A DNA stretch of 41,558 nt, from positions 1 to 41,558 of the forward strand of contig QCUB01000008.1 in assembly GCA_003210895.1 (NCBI GenBank). Reading direction: 5' to 3'. The notes under the pieces were generated by a model that saw only the letters and a program-made list of their open reading frames with translations, made no database searches and was not told the DNA's origin. The translations under genes and the position numbers were made by a program. The stretch comes from Prochlorococcus sp. AG-676-M04. GTDB lineage: Bacteria > Cyanobacteriota > Cyanobacteriia > PCC-6307 > Cyanobiaceae. Of this stretch, positions 26,209 to 34,316 are shown piece after piece (position 1 is the stretch's first letter; each line of letters begins with the position of its first letter).

Positions 26209-28017
26209 ATGACTGATATATCTGTTTCAAAAATAAGAAATTTTTGCATAATAGCTCATATTGATCATGGTAAATCTACCCTCGCAGATAGGTTGCTTCA
26301 AGATACTGGCACTGTGAAACAAAGAGATATGCAAGATCAGTTCCTGGATAGTATGGATCTTGAAAGAGAAAGGGGCATAACAATAAAATTACAGGCTGCC
26401 AGGATGAAATATAAAGCAGAGGATTCGCAAGAATATATTTTAAATTTAATTGATACTCCAGGACATGTTGATTTCTCTTATGAAGTAAGTAGATCATTGC
26501 AGGCTTGTGAAGGCGCTTTATTAGTGGTTGATGCAAGTCAAGGTGTAGAAGCGCAAACTTTAGCTAATGTTTATCTTGCCCTTGAAAATAATTTAGAAAT
26601 AATTCCAGTTTTAAATAAGGTTGATTTACCGGGTGCGGATACTGAAAAAATAAAGCAAGAAATTGAAGAGATAATTGGATTAGATACCTCTAATGCAATA
26701 AATTGTTCAGCTAAAACTGGCGAAGGTATAGAAGATATATTGGAAGCAGTTGTCAATAGGATTCCTCATCCTCAAGATAAAATAAAATCTCATACTAAGG
26801 CACTTATTTTTGACTCTTATTATGATCCCTACAGAGGTGTAATCGTTTATTTCAGAGTAATGTCTGGGTCAATTAATAAAAAAGATAAGATCTTACTTAT
26901 GGCTAGTAAAAAACATTATGAATTAGATGAAATTGGAATAATGGCTCCTGATGAGAAGCAAGTTAATGAACTTCACTCAGGAGAAGTCGGTTATCTGGCA
27001 GCATCTATTAAGTCAGTCGCTGATGCGAGAGTGGGAGATACAATTACATTATTCAATTCTCCTGCTCAAGATCCACTATCTGGATATAAAACAGCTAATC
27101 CTATGGTCTTTTGTGGATTGTTTCCAACTGATGCAGATCAGTATCCAGATCTTAGGGATTCTTTAGAAAAACTTCAATTATCTGATGCTGCGCTTAAGTA
27201 TGAACCAGAGACTAGTAGTGCTATGGGGTTTGGGTTTAGGTGCGGATTCTTAGGACTACTTCATATGGAAATTGTTCAGGAAAGATTGGAGAGAGAATAT
27301 GATTTGGATTTAATTGTAACGGCACCTTCAGTAATATATAAGGTTAATTTAAATGATCAGGAACAGATCTTTATTGATAATCCCTCGACAATCCCAGATC
27401 CACAATCAAGAGAATCAATAGAAGAACCTTATGTAAAAATGGAAATTTATTCTCCTAATGAATTTAACGGAACACTAATGGGTTTATGCCAAGAAAGAAG
27501 AGGTATTTTTATTGACATGAAATATATCACAACTAATAGAGTGACTTTGATTTACGAAATACCTTTAGCAGAGGTTGTTACAGACTTTTTTGATCAAATG
27601 AAAAGTAGAACACAAGGATATGCGTCAATGGAATACCATTTGATTGGGTACAGAAAAAATGATCTAGTTAAGCTAGATGTTCTTATAAATTCGGAAAGAG
27701 CGGATCCTTTAACTTCCATTGTTCATAAGGATAAAGCCTACGGGATAGGTAGGGGATTAGTAGAAAAATTAAAGGAACTAATACCAAAACAACAATTTAA
27801 AATACCTATTCAGGCTTCAATAGGTAGCCGTATAATTGCGAGCGAAAGTATAAGTGCATTAAGAAAAGATGTTCTCTCTAAATGCTATGGAGGAGATATT
27901 TCTAGAAAAAAGAAACTTTTAAAGAAGCAAGCTAAAGGGAAAAAGAGGATGAAGGCTATGGGTAAAGTTGATGTACCTCAAGAAGCTTTTATGGCAGTAC
28001 TAAAATTAAATCAGTAA
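26209..28017 (+). CDS. lepA: Elongation factor 4 (LepA)
   Basis: LepA is a ribosome-associated GTPase with a role in translation initiation or back-translocation under stress. The 602-aa protein has the GTPase domain (P-loop [30 protein letters not shown]), the EF-G-like domains, and the LepA-specific C-terminal domain ([73 protein letters not shown]). The ATG at 26209 follows AAGGAG at 26187-26192, which is 16 bases away and probably too far to act. The start is fixed by the family N terminus. Confidence 0.97.
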   Translation: MTDISVSKIRNFCIIAHIDHGKSTLADRLLQDTGTVKQRDMQDQFLDSMDLERERGITIKLQAARMKYKAEDSQEYILNLIDTPGHVDFSYEVSRSLQACEGALLVVDASQGVEAQTLANVYLALENNLEIIPVLNKVDLPGADTEKIKQEIEEIIGLDTSNAINCSAKTGEGIEDILEAVVNRIPHPQDKIKSHTKALIFDSYYDPYRGVIVYFRVMSGSINKKDKILLMASKKHYELDEIGIMAPDEKQVNELHSGEVGYLAASIKSVADARVGDTITLFNSPAQDPLSGYKTANPMVFCGLFPTDADQYPDLRDSLEKLQLSDAALKYEPETSSAMGFGFRCGFLGLLHMEIVQERLEREYDLDLIVTAPSVIYKVNLNDQEQIFIDNPSTIPDPQSRESIEEPYVKMEIYSPNEFNGTLMGLCQERRGIFIDMKYITTNRVTLIYEIPLAEVVTDFFDQMKSRTQGYASMEYHLIGYRKNDLVKLDVLINSERADPLTSIVHKDKAYGIGRGLVEKLKELIPKQQFKIPIQASIGSRIIASESISALRKDVLSKCYGGDISRKKKLLKKQAKGKKRMKAMGKVDVPQEAFMAVLKLNQ

Positions 28018-28099
28018 TTAATTTCAAATTGAAAACTAAAAGCTATTTTATCCTTATCACAAGAGGTATATTTTAGTTGATTCGAATAATCATAAAGTT

Positions 28100-28933
28100 G
28101 TGAATGCAAACTCATCAAATCAAGTTGCTCAGAACATAAGAAGGACTGGATTTTTAATTGTACTTCTATATTTTTTGATAGTACTAATTATGAAAGTATT
28201 AGAAGCTAATAACTTTTTTGGTTATTCTTTATCATCATTTAGTAGTGATATTTTTGCACCACCTTCCCTGAAACATTTATGTGGTACGGATAGATTAGGA
28301 AGGGATGTTTGTTTAAGAACTTTACAAGGATCATCTATAGCTATAGAAGTTGTATTCCTAGCGATTTTCTTTGCCTTAATTTTAGGCTTACCATTAGGTT
28401 TATTGAGTGGATATTTTGGAGGGATATTTGATAAATGCTTATCGATTGTAATGGATACTATTTTTTCGATACCTGTTATTTTACTTTCAGTAGTTATAGC
28501 TTTTGTATTAGGTAAAGGGATTATTAATGCCTCTATAGCCTTATGTATAGTTTATTCTCCTCAATATTTTAGACTAATTAGAAATCAAACAATATTAATT
28601 AAATCAGAGACATATGTTGAAGCTGCAAAAGTTTCGGGAGCTGATTTTAAAACTATAATTTTTAAATATATATTTCCAAATGTTATCACTCCTTTACCTA
28701 TTCTTCTTACGTTAAATGCTGCAGATGCCGTTTTAGTATTGGGAAGTTTGGGATTCTTAGGTTTGGGAGTTCCCGCAGATGTCCCAGAATGGGGCAGTGA
28801 TCTTAATCTTGCGCTTGCGGCTTTACCTACTGGAATTTGGTGGACTGCTTTATTCCCTGGATTAGCAATGTTTTTCTTAGTTTTAGGTCTTTCTTTTATA
28901 GGGGAAGAAATAGAAAATATTTTTGAGAAGTGA
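28100..28933 (+). CDS. ABC transporter permease, DppC/OppC family
   Basis: The 277-aa protein is the DppC-type permease of a peptide/nickel ABC importer. It has an N-terminal membrane helix at about 15-35, the conserved HLCGTDRLGRDVCLRTLQGS motif region after it, and five more helices. The coupling loop is EAAKVSGADFKTIIFKYIFPNVITP (EAA motif, cytoplasmic). The C-terminal SLGFLGLGVPADVPEWGSDL is typical. The usual partners (DppB permease, two ATPases, binding protein) are not in this window, so the substrate is unknown. GTG at 28100 is the start. It converges on trmH with 17 bases between the stops. Confidence 0.88.
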   Translation: MNANSSNQVAQNIRRTGFLIVLLYFLIVLIMKVLEANNFFGYSLSSFSSDIFAPPSLKHLCGTDRLGRDVCLRTLQGSSIAIEVVFLAIFFALILGLPLGLLSGYFGGIFDKCLSIVMDTIFSIPVILLSVVIAFVLGKGIINASIALCIVYSPQYFRLIRNQTILIKSETYVEAAKVSGADFKTIIFKYIFPNVITPLPILLTLNAADAVLVLGSLGFLGLGVPADVPEWGSDLNLALAALPTGIWWTALFPGLAMFFLVLGLSFIGEEIENIFEK

Positions 28934-28950
28934 TAGAGAGTTTTATTTTT

Positions 28951-29622
28951 TTATTTATTAATAGCTTCGTTAATTTCTCCATACTGATTAAGATTTGGAT
29001 AATTAATCCCAGACTTTTTGTAAATGGAAGCCAACTCAGGATAACTCCATTCAAATAATGTCTTTTGGTATTCTTTTGGACTTAAACCTTCTCCATTAAA
29101 AGGTAATAGATTTTTACTTTTCCTTTGACGAATAGCCTCAAAAAGTAAAATAGAGGTTGCTACCGAAACATTCAAAGACTGGACCATGCCTGTCATAGGA
29201 ATAAAGATTGATTCATCAACCTTTGAGACAAGTTCATTACTTAATCCCCACTTTTCTGCTCCTAAAACAAAACACGTATTTTCACAATAGTCATAATTCC
29301 TATAATCAGTTGAGCTTTCATTCAGTGTCGTTCCATATAATTTAAAACCTTTCTTTTTTAGCTCAGAGACTGCAGAAATTATTGTCTTATGATTATTTAA
29401 CTTGACCCATTTTTGACTGCCTTGAGCTGTACTGTTGAAAGTTTTAACTTCATCTTTCTCACAAATGAAATTTGCTTCAAAAACTCCTGCGGCATCACAT
29501 GTTCTTAATATTGCAGATAAATTGTGGGGCTTATTTACTGCCTCTACTAAAACCGTTAAGCTCTTCATTCGGCAATTTAAAACATTCTTTATTCGCTCAA
29601 ATCTTCTTGGCAAAATTGACAT
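28951..29622 (-). CDS. trmH: tRNA (guanosine(18)-2'-O)-methyltransferase TrmH
   Basis: A SPOUT-fold 2'-O-methyltransferase acting on Gm18 in the tRNA D-loop. The 223-aa protein shows motif 1 at the start of the SpoU domain (VEAVNKPHNLSAILRTCDAAGVFE, catalytic Arg in ILRTC), motif 2 (FVLGAEKWGLSNE) and motif 3 (IPMTGMVQSLNVSVATSILLFEAIRQR), plus the TrmH-type N- and C-terminal helices. These fit TrmH better than the rRNA methylase RlmB, which carries an L30e-like N-terminal domain. The start is ATG at 29622. Confidence 0.92.
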   Translation of the reverse strand: MSILPRRFERIKNVLNCRMKSLTVLVEAVNKPHNLSAILRTCDAAGVFEANFICEKDEVKTFNSTAQGSQKWVKLNNHKTIISAVSELKKKGFKLYGTTLNESSTDYRNYDYCENTCFVLGAEKWGLSNELVSKVDESIFIPMTGMVQSLNVSVATSILLFEAIRQRKSKNLLPFNGEGLSPKEYQKTLFEWSYPELASIYKKSGINYPNLNQYGEINEAINK

Positions 29623-29791
29623 TTTAAAAATGCTTAAGTAGTTAGTTTAATTATATTCATTCCAATAAAGATAATTCAAATATTAATTGTTTAGTTTCGA
29701 TTAATTAATTTTCTATCAATAAAAATACATTCTCGTGAATATTTAATTGTTTATGTAGTTTATAATAATGAAGTAAATTAGACGTGATTAA

Positions 29792-29995
29792 ATGGCTTAC
29801 ATTGAATGGGATTATACTGTTATAACAAGTATGGTTGAAACACAAGGTTGGACATTACCTGATCCTAATACAAAAGAATGGAAGCAATTTAACGATGAAC
29901 TTGGGGAGAAGATGAGAGGTGTAGGAATTGTATTTGAAAAATATTGTAAATTTGCTCCAGATATTGGAGAAGGTGTTCATCTTTTAGACGACTGA
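29792..29995 (+). CDS. Conserved-looking 67-aa protein of unknown function
   Basis: The product is a small soluble acidic protein (AYIEWDYTVITSMVETQGWTL at the start, EGVHLLDD at the end), rich in Trp, Tyr and acidic residues. No membrane segment, and a single Cys. I do not recognise the family. Several points favour a real, separately expressed gene: a perfect TATAAT at 29761-29766, an isolated position flanked by large non-coding gaps, and a 10-bp inverted repeat just downstream at 30012-30041. No clear -35 box could be placed. Confidence 0.7.
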   Translation: MAYIEWDYTVITSMVETQGWTLPDPNTKEWKQFNDELGEKMRGVGIVFEKYCKFAPDIGEGVHLLDD

Positions 29996-30011
29996 ACCTT
30001 TAAAAATTTTA

Positions 30012-30041
30012 AACCATTGATGTATCCCTTAATCAATGGTT
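30012..30041. terminator. 10-bp inverted repeat, possible terminator after the 67-aa gene
   Basis: AACCATTGAT (30012-30021) is perfectly inverted at 30032-30041, with a ten-base loop. It lies 17 bases after the stop of the preceding gene. The run after it on the plus strand (ATTACTTAATAAC) is poor in T, so termination is uncertain. Confidence 0.45.
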
Positions 30042-30189
30042 ATTACTTAATAACATAAGGGACTTTTGATTGAATTAGAGTAAGAAATTATTAAGGATTT
30101 ATAAAGCTTATTTAAAAATTTTTTACGAGTAAAGTTTATAAAAAAAAAATTTTAAGAAAGCTTTTAATTTTTAAGTTTCCACAAAAAGG

Positions 30190-30214
30190 TTATTTAAATT
30201 TTATATTTAAATAA
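30190..30214. repeat. AT-only inverted repeat before the DCC-family gene
   Basis: TTATTTAAAT (30190-30199) is perfectly inverted at 30205-30214 around TTTAT. It ends seven bases before the ATG at 30222. Weakly paired but exact; in this AT-rich background it may be chance. The gap 30042-30221 is otherwise a string of A and T runs in which I see no gene. Confidence 0.4.
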
Positions 30215-30221
30215 AAGAAAA

Positions 30222-30614
30222 ATGCAAAATAGATTAATTTTTTTATTCGATGGAGGTTGTCCATTATGTCTAAGAGAAACTAGTTTCCTTAAAAGGAAAG
30301 ACGTCTTAAATAAAATTAATTTTGTTGATATCAATAGTAAAAAATATAATCCAACTCTCTTTAAAGACATTTCATATTCAGAAGCAATGTCGAATCTTCA
30401 TGGGATTTTAGAAAATGGGGATATTATTAAAGGGCTAGACTTACTCGCATATTCATATGAATTAATAGGATTAGGATGGGTTTACTACCCTCTCAAAATT
30501 AAATTTTTGGATTCAATCTTAAGATTATTTTACCAATTTTGGGCAAAATATAGACTTAAAGTTACTGGCAGATCCAACATTGAGAAACTTTGTACATCTG
30601 AATGTAAGCAATAA
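30222..30614 (+). CDS. DCC-family thiol-disulfide oxidoreductase-like protein (DUF393)
   Basis: The 130-aa protein matches the DCC (DUF393/YuxK) family, named for the DxxCxxC motif at its N terminus: FLFDGGCPLCLRE. This looks like a thioredoxin-like strand and redox CxxC (Cys14, Cys17). A hydrophobic region near 80-110 (YELIGLGWVYYPLK, LDSILRLFYQFW) may touch the membrane. The C terminus has two more cysteines (CTSEC). Function in the family is not established. It is the first gene of a tight unit with the TIGR03643, DUF2256 and photolyase-related genes; the next start is two bases after its stop. Confidence 0.85.
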   Translation: MQNRLIFLFDGGCPLCLRETSFLKRKDVLNKINFVDINSKKYNPTLFKDISYSEAMSNLHGILENGDIIKGLDLLAYSYELIGLGWVYYPLKIKFLDSILRLFYQFWAKYRLKVTGRSNIEKLCTSECKQ

Positions 30615-30616
30615 TA

Positions 30617-30853
30617 ATGGAAATAATTGATATAGATAGGGTAATTGAAATGTGTTGGGAAGATAGAACTCCTTTTGAGGCGATTGAATATCAATTTGGT
30701 TTAAAGGAAGATGAAGCTATTAAAATCATGAGATATAACCTCAAGCCAAAATCATTTAAAGTTTGGAGAAAAAGAGTTTCAGGAAGAAAAACAAAACATA
30801 TGGAATTAAAGGAATCGAATAGATTTAAATCTACACATAAAAGAAAATTATAA
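30617..30853 (+). CDS. TIGR03643 family small protein
   Basis: A 78-aa basic protein with the features I recall for the TIGR03643 family: IDRVIEMCWEDRTPFEAIEYQFGL, then EAIKIMRYNLKPKSFKVWRKRV, and a Lys/Arg-rich SGRKTKH tail. The central part resembles a small helix-turn-helix, so nucleic-acid binding is possible, but this is inference. It stands two bases after the DCC gene and three bases before the DUF2256 gene. The family is commonly found close to photolyase/cryptochrome genes, as here. Confidence 0.85.
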   Translation: MEIIDIDRVIEMCWEDRTPFEAIEYQFGLKEDEAIKIMRYNLKPKSFKVWRKRVSGRKTKHMELKESNRFKSTHKRKL

Positions 30854-30856
30854 ATT

Positions 30857-30988
30857 TTGAAGAATTCACCAAGCAAAATATGTCCTGTTTGCAATAGGCC
30901 GTTTAATTGGCGCAAAAAATGGAAAGCTTGTTGGGAGGAAGTTAAATACTGCTCAAATAGATGCAGAAATAAAAGGGTATCAATATGA
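30857..30988 (+). CDS. DUF2256 protein, 43 aa, Cys-rich
   Basis: A short frame from TTG at 30857 to TGA at 30986-30988 encodes a 43-aa protein. It has the DUF2256 pattern: KICPVC (Cys9, Cys12), the basic/aromatic [11 protein letters not shown], and EVKYCSNRC (Cys32, Cys36), with a further Cys25. The two CxxC/CxxxC pairs look like a small zinc site. It starts three bases after the TIGR03643 stop and overlaps the photolyase-related ATG by four bases (ATGA), so translation is coupled. Its short length makes it easy for gene finders to miss. Function unknown; it typically travels with photolyase-related proteins. Confidence 0.85.
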   Translation: MKNSPSKICPVCNRPFNWRKKWKACWEEVKYCSNRCRNKRVSI

Positions 30989-32475
30989 ATCAAATATCAA
31001 TCATATTCCCAAATCAAATTTTCAGAGAAAGTCCAATCTTAAAATTAAATTGTGAAATTTTAATGATAGAAGATTCGTTATTTTTTGGGAATGATAAATT
31101 TTTTAAGTTAATTAATCATAAAAATAAATTAATTTTTCATAAGGCCTCAATGCTTGCATATAAAAAATATCTAGAAAATTTAGGTTATAAAGTTTTTTAT
31201 GTTGAGAACAAAAATAATCTTTCCACATTTGATTATCTATCAAAATATTTAGATAAAAAGTATCAAAAGTTAAATATTTTAAATCCTCATGATTTTATAA
31301 TTATGAAGAGGATAAATAGATTTGTTGATGTCAATAATCTGAAATTACAAGTTTTTCAGTCCCCAATGTTTATTACGAATGAAGAAATAAGAGCGTCTTT
31401 TAAATCCAATCCAAAAAAGCCATTAATGAGTAGATTTTATGAGAATCAAAGAAAGAATCAAAATATATTAGTGAAACCTGATGGCTCACCTCAAGGAGGT
31501 AAATGGAGTTTTGATGAACTAAATAGAAAGAAATTACCCAAGAACATAAATATTCCTGAGATCCCAAAATTACCAAAGAATGAGTTTGTAAATCTTGCTG
31601 AAAAGATAATTTCTGATTTAAATATCGATTGTATTGGTGAAAGTAATTATTTTATATATCCAACTTCTTTCGAAGAAGCAGATAATTGGCTTAATGATTT
31701 TTTTGAAAATAGATTTTTTTTATTTGGAGATTATGAAGATGCAATTAGTAAGGAAAAACTTTTTTTGTGGCATAGTTTGCTTTCTCCCCTTTTAAATATT
31801 GGATTATTAACCCCAAAAGAAATTATTAATAAAGCATTAATTTATGGAAAAAAAAATAAAGTTCCTCTTAACTCCTTAGAAGGTTTTATTCGTCAAATTA
31901 TTGGATGGAGAGAATTTATTTGCTTGGTTTATGAAAAATATGGCACAAAAATGCGTACTACTAATTTTTGGAATTTTGAGAATAAGTTAATGCCTGATTC
32001 TTTTTATAATGGAACTACAGGAATTGAACCAGTAGATATTGTTATAAAGAATATAATTAAATATGGTTATTGCCATCATATTGAGAGGCTAATGATCATC
32101 GGTAACTTTATGCTTTTATGTCGGATTCACCCTGATCAAGTTTATAAATGGTTTATGGAAATGTTTATAGATTCTTACGATTGGGTGATGGTACCAAATG
32201 TTTATGGAATGAGTCAGTTCAGTGATGGAGGTATCTTTTCAACAAAACCTTACATTTCTAGCTCAAATTATGTTAGAAAAATGTCAGATTATAAAACCGG
32301 TCCTTGGTGTTCAATCTGGGATGGCTTATTTTGGAAATTTATAAAAGATAATGAAACCTATTTTAGGAATCAATATAGATTAGCAATGCTAACAAGAAAT
32401 CTAGATAAGATGAGTTATGAAAAGTTAAATGGGCATTTATTAATAGCTGAGAGATTTATAAGTAATCTTTATTAA
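30985..32475 (+). CDS. Photolyase-related FAD protein (PhrB/FeS-BCP family)
   Basis: The 496-aa product belongs to the deoxyribodipyrimidine photolyase-related family, whose studied member is the (6-4) photolyase PhrB. It has the N-terminal antenna Rossmann half ([35 protein letters not shown]) and the C-terminal FAD domain: [51 protein letters not shown] and [11 protein letters not shown]. PhrB relatives bind a 4Fe-4S cluster through four cysteines. Here the segment after MSDY is shortened to KTGPWC, and the Cys before the GYxHHI motif is absent, so only Cys442 looks like a remnant. DNA repair or light sensing is the likely role, in the cytoplasm. It overlaps the DUF2256 gene by four bases. 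Confidence 0.88.
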   Translation: MNQISIIFPNQIFRESPILKLNCEILMIEDSLFFGNDKFFKLINHKNKLIFHKASMLAYKKYLENLGYKVFYVENKNNLSTFDYLSKYLDKKYQKLNILNPHDFIIMKRINRFVDVNNLKLQVFQSPMFITNEEIRASFKSNPKKPLMSRFYENQRKNQNILVKPDGSPQGGKWSFDELNRKKLPKNINIPEIPKLPKNEFVNLAEKIISDLNIDCIGESNYFIYPTSFEEADNWLNDFFENRFFLFGDYEDAISKEKLFLWHSLLSPLLNIGLLTPKEIINKALIYGKKNKVPLNSLEGFIRQIIGWREFICLVYEKYGTKMRTTNFWNFENKLMPDSFYNGTTGIEPVDIVIKNIIKYGYCHHIERLMIIGNFMLLCRIHPDQVYKWFMEMFIDSYDWVMVPNVYGMSQFSDGGIFSTKPYISSSNYVRKMSDYKTGPWCSIWDGLFWKFIKDNETYFRNQYRLAMLTRNLDKMSYEKLNGHLLIAERFISNLY

Positions 32476-32581
32476 ACTAAAGAATTAGATTCATACTTAT
32501 TTTTAAAAACTTAAGAGAATATTATATTATTACGAAATATTACAAGAATATGTTAAATTTCATAGATGTCATACTTATGAA

Positions 32582-32755
32582 ATGAATATTGGGAATTTAT
32601 TTTTAAAAATCAGCCTCACTGGAATTATTACTTTTTCAGAATTAGATTGGATTACAAACCAACAATTAAAATTCAATAGATTAGAAGAATCAATTGCTAT
32701 CAAATTGGGAAGAATGATTGATTCGGGAATTATAAATATTGGTTGTCGTTTATAA
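32582..32755 (+). CDS. Possible small gene, 57 aa
   Basis: ATG at 32582 to TAA at 32753-32755 encodes 57 aa: a hydrophobic N-terminal segment (LFLKISLTGIITF), ELDWITNQQ, an amphipathic stretch (LEESIAIKLGRMIDSG) and the end INIGCRL. The amino-acid choice looks like real protein rather than translated spacer. I have an impression of similar short picocyanobacterial proteins but cannot confirm it. It lies in the 509-base gap between the photolyase-related gene and rsmB, whose first hundred bases (32476-32581) hold only AT-rich sequence with several TATAAT-like strings. Confidence 0.55.
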   Translation: MNIGNLFLKISLTGIITFSELDWITNQQLKFNRLEESIAIKLGRMIDSGIINIGCRL

Positions 32756-32785
32756 ACATATAATTTTTATTTATCTTAATTATTC

Positions 32786-32923
32786 ATGAAAAATAATACA
32801 AAAAATAAAATATTTTCTAGAGAAAAAGTTCACTCACTAAACATCTATTTATTTTTGGGATTCAATTTAACCCTAGTTTCTGTTCTTGGTTATATTTGGT
32901 TTAATACTTCAATTAATAGTTAA
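32786..32923 (+). CDS. Possible single-span small membrane protein, 45 aa
   Basis: ATG at 32786 to TAA at 32921-32923 encodes 45 aa. A basic N-terminal part (KNNTKNKIFSREKVH) precedes one clear membrane helix at about 19-40 (LNIYLFLGFNLTLVSVLGYIWF) and a short polar tail. The positive-inside rule would put the N terminus in the cytoplasm. It is 30 bases after the 57-aa frame. Such one-helix proteins are common in picocyanobacteria, but nothing identifies this one. Confidence 0.5.
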   Translation: MKNNTKNKIFSREKVHSLNIYLFLGFNLTLVSVLGYIWFNTSINS

Positions 32924-32984
32924 GCTTGGTACTTTTAAATTAATAGTATATTTAGAATATATTTCTAAATAAATTTTTAATATA

Positions 32985-34298
32985 TTGACAGCAGCATACC
33001 ATCAAAGAAAAGCATCTTGGGAAATTTTATTGAAAGTAAGTTCTGGAATCTATGCAGATCATGCATTAGAAAAGGTACTTAAAAATTATCAGTTTAATTC
33101 TTTAGATATAGCCTTCATAACTGAATTATCTTTTGGATGTATAAGATATAGAAAATTTCTTGATATTTGGATTGATCATGTATCAAAATTTTCCCATCAA
33201 AAGCAACCACCAAAACTTAGATGGCTTTTACATATTGGTTTATATCAATTATTAAAAATGGATAAAATACCTTTTTCTGCAGCTATTTCCTCCACTGTAG
33301 AAGTAGCAAAGAGAACTGATTTAGAAGGTTTGGCGGGTGCTGTTAATGCGATATTAAGAAATACTGTTAGAAATATAGAAAAAGAAAATTTACCAAAAAT
33401 ATCATCTGACGAAATTGAGATAATGTCTTGTATTGAGTCATTGCCATTATGGCTTGTAAAAGAAATTGTTAATTGGGTAGGAATAGAAGAATCAAAAAAT
33501 ATTGTTAAGGCATTTAATAAAAAACCTTCAATTGATCTACGAATTAATTCTCTGAAAACTGATTTAAATAAATTTTTGAAAAAACTTAATGAATCTAATA
33601 TTAATGCAGCTCCAATCAATAATCTAAATCATGGCGTTGCTTTAAATTCGAATCCAAGATCTATTAAAAACCTTCCAGGTTACAAAGAGGGTATGTGGGT
33701 AGTGCAAGATCGATCTTCTCAGTGGGTTGCGCCTCTTTTGAATCCAATGAAAGGTGAAAAGATTCTGGATGCTTGCTCTGCCCCTGGGAGTAAAACAACT
33801 CATTTAGCCGCATTAGCAAATGATGATGTGGAAATCCTAGCTGTAGATAGATCAGAAAAAAGATTGAAAATACTACAATCAAATCTAGAAAGATTAAATA
33901 TAAAAAGTGTTAAAACTTTTAAAGCTGATGCTACAAGTTTGATTGATATTAAGCCAAATCTAATATCTTACTTTGATAAAATTTTAATTGATGCTCCTTG
34001 TTCAGGAATTGGTACCTTTGCAAGAAATCCTGATATAAGATGGTCTTTAAGTAAAGATAAAATAAATCAATTAATTAATTTACAGGAAAGATTATTAGAA
34101 AGTATTTTTCCTCTTTTAAAAAGAAATGGAACTTTAGTTTATTCAACTTGTACAATTTGTCCCGAAGAGAATAACCTGCTAATTAAAAGATTTTTATCAA
34201 AAAATAAGGAATTAAAATTAGATATTGAAAGACAAATCTTGCCAAGATTTGATAAACCTGGTGATGGATTTTATGCAGCAAAAATGTCTTATAAATAA
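32985..34298 (+). CDS. rsmB: 16S rRNA (cytosine(967)-C(5))-methyltransferase
   Basis: RsmB (Sun/Fmu) makes m5C967 in 16S rRNA. The 437-aa protein has the N-terminal NusB-like RNA-binding domain (ALEKVLKNYQFNSLDIAFITELSFGCIRYR, in which LSFG.IRYR is typical) and the C-terminal SAM methyltransferase domain. The latter has the motif ILDACSAPGSKTTHLA, the IDAPCSGIGTFARNPDIRW motif with the first catalytic cysteine, and the STCTI motif with the second. The start is TTG at 32985, with no visible ribosome site. It converges on the penicillin-binding protein gene with 18 bases between the stops. Confidence 0.95.
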   Translation: MTAAYHQRKASWEILLKVSSGIYADHALEKVLKNYQFNSLDIAFITELSFGCIRYRKFLDIWIDHVSKFSHQKQPPKLRWLLHIGLYQLLKMDKIPFSAAISSTVEVAKRTDLEGLAGAVNAILRNTVRNIEKENLPKISSDEIEIMSCIESLPLWLVKEIVNWVGIEESKNIVKAFNKKPSIDLRINSLKTDLNKFLKKLNESNINAAPINNLNHGVALNSNPRSIKNLPGYKEGMWVVQDRSSQWVAPLLNPMKGEKILDACSAPGSKTTHLAALANDDVEILAVDRSEKRLKILQSNLERLNIKSVKTFKADATSLIDIKPNLISYFDKILIDAPCSGIGTFARNPDIRWSLSKDKINQLINLQERLLESIFPLLKRNGTLVYSTCTICPEENNLLIKRFLSKNKELKLDIERQILPRFDKPGDGFYAAKMSYK

Positions 34299-34316
34299 AA
34301 ATAAAGTTTTTTATAG

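Noticed and set aside
28032..28078. AACTAAAA...TTTTAGTT inverted repeat after lepA as a terminator.
   Set aside because: Eight AT-rich pairs with a loop of about 30 bases and no T-run; a chance match is likely.
26170..29644. Shared 14-mer TGCTTAAGTAGTTA at 26170 and 29631.
   Set aside because: Exact 14-mers recur by chance in 41 kb of AT-rich DNA, the contexts differ, and no third copy was noticed.
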